Source of the DNA: JBJFGR01 sp051892875
Lineage (GTDB): Bacteria > Pseudomonadota > Gammaproteobacteria > Enterobacterales > Succinivibrionaceae
Assembly: GCA_051892875.1 (NCBI GenBank)
Contig: JBJFGR010000121.1
Span: 1-7,571 of the forward strand
Direction of reading: 5' to 3'
DNA: 7,571 nucleotides
Shown here: positions 1 through 5,772 of the stretch, piece by piece
Layout: every line of letters starts with the position of its first letter
Numbering within the stretch: the first letter of the stretch is position 1
Translations under genes and position numbers: made by a program
The notes under the pieces: model-generated
Databases searched by the model: none
Told to the model about the DNA's origin: nothing
Seen by the model: only the letters and a program-made list of their open reading frames with translations

Positions 1-3000
1 TGGTATAACCCACGTGATACCACTTTTCAGGTAAATATGATGCAATGGCAGGTGACCAGAAATAATTTGTAGGGATATTCTTTGTAGATGTATTATTTAC
101 ATTAACACTACCATTCTTGAATTTAACTGTAAATTCTGTATGAGCTTCTGGATCTCCAGCACATAACATACGATGCCAAATTGGAGCAACAGGGTTGTCG
201 TTATCACAACGATTTGATGATAAATAATCGCCAACATTCTTTGTATATGGACCATAATTTATATTATCTTTACCCTTTTCAGCATCAATATGATATTTTG
301 TAGGAATCTTTTCAATGTATGCTTGACCACGAATACCATAGTTACTAGAGTGATTTAATACAACGTCTTGAATAACTTTTATACCTTTAGCATGTGCAGC
401 TTTTATAAAATCAAAATATGTTGCATCTTTACTTTCTAATCGTAAATCAGGTTGGAACCAATCATAAGCATGATAACCATGATAATCTAAACCAGAACGG
501 TTTTCTACAGGAGGTGTAATCCATATAGCAGTGAAGCCCATACCCTTAATATAATCTAGTTTTTCAATTAAACCTTTGAAATCACCTCTCCAACTAGGAT
601 CTGTCGCATCAAAACGATCTCTACAGTGATAATTATTTGTAGAATCTCCATCATAGTAACGAGCTGTCACAACAAAATAAATAGTTTCATCACGGAAATC
701 TGTAGCAGGGGCAACTGTTGCATTAGTCTTTATAAACCAGAAGAAGTGTTGCTCCTGTTTTAAACCATTACTACCAATAGCTAAAGTACGAAGTCTGTAA
801 GCTGTACCTAAGCCATCATCTGATGTATCTGTTAATTCTATTGGTTTTCCATCATAAATAGGTGAATTTTCATCAGGAACTGTGTTATCTAAGGTATAGT
901 GTATTACACCATCTGTCATTTCACGGCTAGCGTCTTCAAGATTTAAAGTTACCGTTTTATTTTCATGATAACTACCAGGTGCTAAATTAGTAATAACAAA
1001 TGGAGCTGATTCAATAAATACATCAGAAGTTGATGTATATGATGCGTAATCTAATTTATTCCATTCAATATCATTAATTAAAACATCATCATTATCACCT
1101 AATTCACAACCACCTTCCACAACTTTAAGTGTTGACGGGTCACCGAACATGCATTCATCTAATGGAGTCAAAGAAGTACCATCGTAGCAACCTGTTGCAC
1201 TTATATCTTTTACATCATGGTCTTGTGATTGACCATTGTCATTTAGTACAAAACTAATTTTATCAACACCATATGCAGATGTATCAATATACTTCCATGA
1301 TGAATCTTCAGTAGCTGTAGTAAGTTCTATACCAGGCCATTTTGTGAAATTTTGGTTATTTGTAAATAAATGAATATGTGAGCGATTAGTCTTTATGTAT
1401 AAACCTTGTTTTTCAGGTTTTGGTATATTAATATTTTCTAACTCAAATGTATATTCTTTTTTAACACTATTAAAACCATCACTTACGGTTAATACAACCT
1501 TTTTCTTTCCACCTTTTAGGTAAGTAATTTTTGCTACTTTTGATGAAGATGTAAGTCCGTCACCAAAGTCCCATGAATATGTTAACTTTTTCTTTTCTGG
1601 ATCTGAAGCAACAGCTGTCAATACCCCTGATAAACCTGTAAAACTGTAGTGGAAATCTACAGAAGGAGGTAAATCAAGTCCGCAACCAACACAAATACCA
1701 TCAGATATTGAAATTAAAGCAGTTTTTGTATTTGATAATTTTCCATCATTTGCTGTTAACTTTACTGTAAAAGATTTTGTTGAATTTGCAGGAACAGTGT
1801 AAGTGTGAATTGGATTTTTTTCATTAGATGTTATTCCATCACCAAAATCCCATGTATATGTTAATTCATCACCATCAGGATCTGTTGAACCTTGGGTAAA
1901 CTTAACTGTTTGATTATCTATTGTGTAAGTAAAGTTTGCAATAGGTGAATTATTATTTGTAGGTGACACCTTTATTGAGTTTGTATAAGTATTTGAATCT
2001 TTTCCATCACTTACGGTTAATTTAACAATAAATGTTGTTTCTTTGGTAACAACATAATTATGAATAGGATTTGCTTCAGTTGAAGTTGTTCCATCACCAA
2101 AATCCCATAAATATGTTAGTGCATCACCATTAGCATCAGATGATTCATCTTTAAATGATACCTTTGTATTTTCTGAAGTTGAGTTATATTTAGCTATTGG
2201 AGCTACATTATCTTTAGATACAGATATAGTAAGAGTTTTTTCTACTATATCATCTCCGTTCGATACAGTTAAGGTTATTGTGTAATTACCTTGTTTACTA
2301 TATGTATGATTAACTTTTTGACCTGTTACTTCCTTTGAACCATCACCAAATGACCATACATATATTGCATTTTCCGATACGTTTTCATATGTAGCTGACA
2401 AGCTAACTTCCAAATTATTATTACTTAAAACATTTATTTTTGGTAGGTATTTTTCATCAGAAACAGATACGTAAAACTTTTTGTTTGCACTTGCTTTGCC
2501 ATCAGAAACTGTTAATACAACAATATAATTTCCTTCTTTATCAAAAGTGTGGTTAAAATCCTTGTTTTCAGTTTTATAACCATCGCTTGATTCCCATGAG
2601 TAGGTTAATACATCATTATCATCATCTTTTGATGTATTAACTATATTCACTGTTAATCCATTAATGTTTAAATTACCTGATACAGTTGGGATTTGATTAT
2701 CTAGGCCTTTTTGAATAGTTACAGTTTTAGATTCTGAAGTATAAGTATTTCCTGAAGTATCTTTTACTGTTAATACAACATCGTAAGTACCAGAGTTTGC
2801 ATATGTATGTGTAGGAGATCTTTCAGCTGATTTATTTCCATCACCGAAATCCCATTCATAAGAAGCTATATCACCTTGAGTTACGTTTGTAAATATAATA
2901 GTAGTAGAATCTTTTTTATCATTGGATAAACTGAACATAGGTTCAATTTTTATGTTATCGCATAGTTGGTTATCTATTACAATTTTTTGTTTTGATAAAT

Positions 3001-3973
3001 TTGAAGAATAATTATCTTTAGCTTTTAATATAACTTCTTTAGTACCTGTTGTTTCATAAGTATGAGTAGGGTTTTGTTCAGTACTTTGTTTTGTATCATC
3101 ACCAAAATTCCATACAAAGTCTAAAGAATCGCCTTCAGGGTCTTCAGATTTATTAATAAATTTAACAGTACGACAACCTATAACTTCTGTATTAAAATCT
3201 ACAATAGGTTTTTTATTAGGTACATCAGATACATTAAATGTAAGCTGTAAAGAAAAGTATACAGATATTTGTTCTGCTGTATAATTTGAATCTAGAGATT
3301 TTTGGATATCTTCTATAGATTTTGTATTATATTCTGTTCCTAAATTAGCTTCAGTTAATTCTTTTTCAGTTTCTTGTAAAGACTTTGCGAAAACAAAAAT
3401 AGGAGAACTTTTATCAACAGAAGAATTTAATAATTCTTCACGAACACCTAAAGAACTAGAGATTGCTTTTTGAGCACTTTCTAAAGTAGAATTGGTTTTA
3501 ACGCTATAGTTGTATACCATTCTTGTTATAGGATTTATATATATAAGTCTTGTTTTTGAATTATTATCTTGACTTACATCAGCTGATGATTGAGGATTTA
3601 ATTGATAACTATATATTTCTTTTTCATCGTTCGTTACAGATGGTAAATTAGATGATTTATTAACTTCTGCAATTATGGTTTCTTTAGAATAAAATTCATT
3701 TTCTGTTAAATCGTTAAAAGTATAAATTCCATTAGGTGAACCAGAAGTAATAGATTTTTCACCTTTGTCACATACACCGTTACCATTGTAATCTATGCAT
3801 ACGAGAGCATTTTTTACAATATTACCGTTCGTGTCTTCAATTTTTGCACTTACAGAATATGTACTAGCTTGTGTATTCGAATCATTTGATGATGAACTAC
3901 TTCCGCCACCGCAAGCAGTTGCTCCTAAAGCTATGCACATTGCTATAGCTAAATTAGTGTATGAATAATTCAT
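1..3973 (-). CDS. Surface lipoprotein alpha-amylase (GH13) with seven PKD domains, 3' end beyond the window
   Basis: Reading the minus strand from ATG 3973 gives 1324 uninterrupted codons with no stop before the left edge. Residues 1-20 are a lipoprotein signal with lipobox ATAC (Cys21); Gly at +2 predicts outer-membrane sorting. Residues 45-75 hold a Ca-loop-like motif (CIDYNGNGVCDKGE, 59-72). Residues 100-250 look helical and unassigned. Seven PKD domains span about 254-852. A starch-binding module like CBM26 (LYIKT...WPG, W879) covers about 855-945, and a chitobiase/hexosaminidase C-terminal-like domain about 988-1082. GH13 starts near 1090: Ca-motif DGDSTNN (1108-1114), GFTAIWITPP (1146-1155), GYHAYDW (1166-1172), and region I DVVLNH (1203-1208). 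The nucleophile and acid/base residues lie beyond the edge, so activity cannot be judged. The family hydrolyses alpha-1,4-glucan; whether this member is an amylase, pullulanase or neopullulanase is unresolved. The start is supported by AAAGG seven bases upstream and by the signal peptide. Confidence 0.93.
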   Translation of the reverse strand, partial: MNYSYTNLAIAMCIALGATACGGGSSSSSNDSNTQASTYSVSAKIEDTNGNIVKNALVCIDYNGNGVCDKGEKSITSGSPNGIYTFNDLTENEFYSKETIIAEVNKSSNLPSVTNDEKEIYSYQLNPQSSADVSQDNNSKTRLIYINPITRMVYNYSVKTNSTLESAQKAISSSLGVREELLNSSVDKSSPIFVFAKSLQETEKELTEANLGTEYNTKSIEDIQKSLDSNYTAEQISVYFSLQLTFNVSDVPNKKPIVDFNTEVIGCRTVKFINKSEDPEGDSLDFVWNFGDDTKQSTEQNPTHTYETTGTKEVILKAKDNYSSNLSKQKIVIDNQLCDNIKIEPMFSLSNDKKDSTTIIFTNVTQGDIASYEWDFGDGNKSAERSPTHTYANSGTYDVVLTVKDTSGNTYTSESKTVTIQKGLDNQIPTVSGNLNINGLTVNIVNTSKDDDNDVLTYSWESSDGYKTENKDFNHTFDKEGNYIVVLTVSDGKASANKKFYVSVSDEKYLPKINVLSNNNLEVSLSATYENVSENAIYVWSFGDGSKEVTGQKVNHTYSKQGNYTITLTVSNGDDIVEKTLTISVSKDNVAPIAKYNSTSENTKVSFKDESSDANGDALTYLWDFGDGTTSTEANPIHNYVVTKETTFIVKLTVSDGKDSNTYTNSIKVSPTNNNSPIANFTYTIDNQTVKFTQGSTDPDGDELTYTWDFGDGITSNEKNPIHTYTVPANSTKSFTVKLTANDGKLSNTKTALISISDGICVGCGLDLPPSVDFHYSFTGLSGVLTAVASDPEKKKLTYSWDFGDGLTSSSKVAKITYLKGGKKKVVLTVSDGFNSVKKEYTFELENINIPKPEKQGLYIKTNRSHIHLFTNNQNFTKWPGIELTTATEDSSWKYIDTSAYGVDKISFVLNDNGQSQDHDVKDISATGCYDGTSLTPLDECMFGDPSTLKVVEGGCELGDNDDVLINDIEWNKLDYASYTSTSDVFIESAPFVITNLAPGSYHENKTVTLNLEDASREMTDGVIHYTLDNTVPDENSPIYDGKPIELTDTSDDGLGTAYRLRTLAIGSNGLKQEQHFFWFIKTNATVAPATDFRDETIYFVVTARYYDGDSTNNYHCRDRFDATDPSWRGDFKGLIEKLDYIKGMGFTAIWITPPVENRSGLDYHGYHAYDWFQPDLRLESKDATYFDFIKAAHAKGIKVIQDVVLNHSSNYGIRGQAYIEKIPTKYHIDAEKGKDNINYGPYTKNVGDYLSSNRCDNDNPVAPIWHRMLCAGDPEAHTEFTVKFKNGSVNVNNTSTKNIPTNYFWSPAIASYLPEKWYHVGYT
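1418..3214 (-). repeat. Array of seven PKD domains in the amylase lipoprotein
   Basis: Seven consecutive modules of about 80-88 residues follow the PKD pattern: a W[DNS]FGDG core, an N-P-x-H-T-Y-like motif, a hydrophobic (V/I)xLTVxDG strand, then a linker. The core Trp residues are at 288, 374, 460, 540, 623, 708 and 801. Repeats 2, 5, 6 and 7 have intact WDFGDG, repeat 1 has WNFGDD, repeat 4 WSFGDG, and repeat 3 has lost the motif (WESSDG). Repeats 5 and 6 are similar even in DNA around the core (near 1836-1865 and 2090-2119), which suggests fairly recent duplication or gene conversion. PKD domains are beta-sandwich spacers in surface proteins; here they probably act as a stalk between the lipid anchor and the starch-binding and catalytic end. 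Confidence 0.9.
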
Positions 3974-3980
3974 ATTTTTA

Positions 3981-3985
3981 CCTTT
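3981..3985 (-). promoter_or_regulatory. Ribosome binding site of the amylase lipoprotein gene
   Basis: On the minus strand AAAGG lies seven bases before ATG 3973. No competing upstream in-frame start is needed, because the lipoprotein signal peptide begins directly at this ATG. Confidence 0.7.
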
Positions 3986-4041
3986 AATTATCGTTTGTTG
4001 TATAAAACATCCATCCATTAAAACTTATATTAATATATTAA

Positions 4042-4057
4042 TGTGATGTAGATCAGT
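4042..4057. promoter_or_regulatory. CRP-like operator, within the amylase leader
   Basis: TGTGA, six bases, TCAGT: the left half is a perfect CRP half-site and the right half matches TCACA at three of five positions. The central bases resemble the classic E. coli site. The centre (4049.5) is about 17 bases downstream of the start predicted from the 4074-4101 promoter, so it could repress that promoter. It is also about 58 bases upstream of a start from the weak -10 at 4004-3999, close to a class I activation distance. Which role applies cannot be read from sequence. Confidence 0.45.
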
Positions 4058-4073
4058 TTATATTGGTCTAATT

Positions 4074-4101
4074 ATTATATATTGCTTAAAAAATGAGTCA
4101 A
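4074..4101 (-). promoter_or_regulatory. Sigma-70 type promoter of the amylase gene
   Basis: The minus strand reads TTGACT (4101-4096), 16 bases, then TATAAT (4079-4074). This matches the -35 consensus at five of six bases and the -10 at six of six. Transcription would start near 4067, giving an untranslated leader of about 90 bases before ATG 3973. It is the best promoter match in the window. A weaker -10-like TATACA sits at 4004-3999 and could be a second start. Confidence 0.65.
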
Positions 4102-4149
4102 CTATAACACTTTTTATTTTTGTAAACTTTTTCAATTGATATTTAGGAA

Positions 4150-4165
4150 GATGATATATATCACA
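4150..4165. promoter_or_regulatory. CRP-like operator upstream of the amylase promoter
   Basis: GATGA, six bases (TATATA), TCACA: the right half is perfect and the left half matches TGTGA at three of five positions. Its centre is about 90 bases upstream of the predicted amylase transcription start, near a spacing used by class I CRP activation in enterobacteria. The TA-rich centre in AT-rich DNA makes a chance match possible. Confidence 0.4.
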
Positions 4166-4354
4166 ATTTTTAATTAGAATTTGTCATGTGTCAATTGTTT
4201 ATTATCTTCAAAAAAATAATTTTCTAGGTGATTTAACAAATAGAATAGTTGTATAACGAATCTATATATTAAAATACTAATAAAGTAAAGTAGGGAGATA
4301 TAATAGTTTTTGGAAATTTTATGAACTTAACACCATGGAAGTTATATCAATAAT

Positions 4355-4383
4355 TTGGAGTAATATAGACAAAATATTATGAT
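4355..4383 (+). promoter_or_regulatory. Weak promoter candidate for the DUF1189-like gene
   Basis: TTGGAG (4355-4360), 17 bases, TATGAT (4378-4383): three of six and five of six consensus matches with ideal spacing. It would give a leader of about 50 bases. In DNA this AT-rich such matches are common by chance. Confidence 0.25.
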
Positions 4384-4442
4384 AATTTCAATTTTAAGTG
4401 TATCATAGCGAAATGTACGGTTGTAGTTATATTAAGATTTAA

Positions 4443-5501
4443 ATGAAAAACTTTTTTTTGTATATTTATTTATCGATTTTTTCAAGAAACTTTTATTCAA
4501 GTAGATTGGTTAATATACGAGGATATGGTTGGTTATATTTTGTTTTTATAAGCTTTTTAGCGTCTGTATTAGTAACAATACCTTTATATATAAATCTTGT
4601 AAAATTTAAAGAAAATGATTTTTTGGCATTAACGCAACAGATACCATGTGTTGTTATGACCTCAAATAATGAGTTAATGTTTTTAGAAAACTACTTAAAT
4701 GATAATGAGGTTTTAGCTAATGTAACAAATCAAAATGAAATAGAACAATGTGTTTTGTCTAGTAATGTTACTTATTTAGAAGACAGTGATCATAAAAAGT
4801 ATGTTGTAATTTATAATAATAGCAAGCGACCTTTAATTGTTGTAAATCCAAATAATGCGGATATATCAGCTATACATGATGTTCTATCTATCAAAGCAAA
4901 AAATTCGGAAATTAGAGCATCTGATGCAATTCCGACTTTTTTATTCTATAAGGATAAATTTGAAGTTCGTTCTATTAATGGAAGTCAGCAAATGCCATAT
5001 TCTAATATGGGAACAAATAAGAATATATTGATATCTAATGATTATATTTATAAAAAAGTTTCTTATTTTATAAATGTTTTTGGTTTAGTTGTTATATTCA
5101 TATCTATGATATTTGCTATTATTGTAAGAGGAATATCGAGTTTATTATTAAACATTATTATTACTTTAATAATTCAATCATTATTGAAAGTAAAAATTCC
5201 ATTAGTTATGAATATTCGTTTTAATATATTTGCGAGTACTATTTCTTTAATAATCTTTGTTGTATCTATGTATTTTTATGGTAGTGATACTGTATTTAGG
5301 ATTTTAAATAATCAAATGATTACTTTTTTACCGTTGATATATATCTATTTAACCTTGAAAGATATGCGTAGTATAGCTATTGAATATATTTATAACAAAG
5401 AGCTTAAACGCAGAAAATTAAGCGATAATATTGCCAACAACAATCAAGGTTTAAATACAGAGAATTCAAAAGATGATGAAGAAGGATCATTTATGGTTTA
5501 G
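4443..5501 (+). CDS. DUF1189-like inner-membrane protein, unknown function
   Basis: This 352-residue protein has a short cytoplasmic N-terminus containing the YLSIFSRNFY element, one helix at about 30-52, a soluble, probably periplasmic segment at about 53-206, four further helices at about 207-228, 231-247, 260-279 and 290-306, and a charged C-terminal tail (KRRK at 322-325, acidic at the end). The N-terminal S-x-FY element, the QQIPCVVMTSNNEL stretch after the first helix and the later helix bundle resemble DUF1189 proteins, which have no established function. Cys69 and Cys103 in the soluble segment could form a disulfide if it is periplasmic. ATG 4443 is preceded directly by an in-frame TAA and has no good Shine-Dalgarno sequence. 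It is divergent from the amylase, and a terminator-like hairpin follows about 110 bases after its stop, so it may be monocistronic. The family call rests on recalled pattern, not a search. Confidence 0.75.
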   Translation: MKNFFLYIYLSIFSRNFYSSRLVNIRGYGWLYFVFISFLASVLVTIPLYINLVKFKENDFLALTQQIPCVVMTSNNELMFLENYLNDNEVLANVTNQNEIEQCVLSSNVTYLEDSDHKKYVVIYNNSKRPLIVVNPNNADISAIHDVLSIKAKNSEIRASDAIPTFLFYKDKFEVRSINGSQQMPYSNMGTNKNILISNDYIYKKVSYFINVFGLVVIFISMIFAIIVRGISSLLLNIIITLIIQSLLKVKIPLVMNIRFNIFASTISLIIFVVSMYFYGSDTVFRILNNQMITFLPLIYIYLTLKDMRSIAIEYIYNKELKRRKLSDNIANNNQGLNTENSKDDEEGSFMV

Positions 5502-5583
5502 ACATCCAAAATCATTATAGTTTCATAGAGAGAGTTCGTGGTAAGTGCTTAAAAAAATACTACCAATTTTATAATAATTTAAG

Positions 5584-5589
5584 TATAAT
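5584..5589 (+). promoter_or_regulatory. -10-like hexamer ahead of the dauA leader
   Basis: A perfect TATAAT lies 20 bases upstream of the hairpin at 5609. The hexamer 17 bases before it (TACCAA) is a poor -35. If real, its transcript would start near 5596 and carry the hairpin, the short reading frame and dauA. Another TATAAT at 5570-5575 also lacks a good partner. Confidence 0.25.
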
Positions 5590-5608
5590 TCGCTTGTTCA
5601 ATAAATTT

Positions 5609-5645
5609 AAGAGATTTTTGATATAGATCTCTTTTATTTTTTTTT
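5609..5645 (+). terminator. Intrinsic terminator-like hairpin with U-run
   Basis: AAGAGAT (5609-5615) pairs with ATCTCTT (5627-5633) around an 11-base loop, followed by a T-rich run to 5645 containing nine consecutive T. It could simply end the DUF1189-like transcript. Because a -10-like box lies just upstream and a ribosome site just downstream, it could instead be an attenuator in the dauA leader. The stem is AU-rich and only moderately stable. Confidence 0.55.
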
Positions 5646-5661
5646 AAAGAGGAGTAAGTCT

Positions 5662-5763
5662 GTGCTAAATATGCCTCTCTCACCCCAAAATATAACGGTT
5701 GGAAATGCTGCATCGATGTATTTGTTGTCTGCATCCATAATTAATCAATATCCACAAAAATAG
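5662..5763 (+). CDS. Possible 33-codon leader peptide ahead of dauA
   Basis: GTG 5662 opens a frame of 33 codons ending TAG at 5761-5763. It is preceded at a seven-base spacing by AAAGAGGAG (5646-5654), the strongest Shine-Dalgarno sequence in the window. The peptide begins LNMPLSPQNITVG and ends INQYPQK; I recognise no family and see no run of one amino acid that would suggest classic amino-acid attenuation. It is in the same frame as dauA, separated by tandem stops TAG TGA, and ends nine bases before the dauA ATG. dauA itself has only a weak ribosome site, so translational coupling is plausible. It is less AT-rich than the flanking DNA. It could also be a decayed gene fragment or chance; an ATG at 5671 is an alternative start. 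Confidence 0.35.
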   Translation: MLNMPLSPQNITVGNAASMYLLSASIINQYPQK

Positions 5764-5772
5764 TGAAAACAT

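Larger units (their letters stand above)
3974..4442. other. Divergent intergenic region, very AT-rich
   Basis: This gap separates the divergently transcribed amylase and DUF1189-like genes. The amylase side (to about 4165) holds the ribosome site, the promoter and two CRP-like sites. Between about 4170 and 4350 I see only AT-rich sequence with scattered TATAAT-like hexamers (for example 4299-4304) lacking a convincing -35 partner, and no tRNA, coding frame or strong hairpin. The right-hand end carries only a weak promoter candidate for the membrane protein gene. Confidence 0.6.

Noticed and set aside
1418..3214. Regularly spaced similar DNA segments that could suggest a CRISPR array
   Set aside because: The period is about 240-260 bases, far too long, and the segments are codons of the PKD repeats in one open frame.
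4321..4353. Ten-codon frame starting ATG at 4321
   Set aside because: The only purine-rich stretch (near 4293-4298) is too far upstream to act as its ribosome site, and the frame is too short to support.
5540..5564. Small hairpin GGTA(A)GT with ACTACC followed by AATTTT
   Set aside because: Six pairs with a bulge and only four T after it; too weak to call a terminator beside the better one at 5609-5645.
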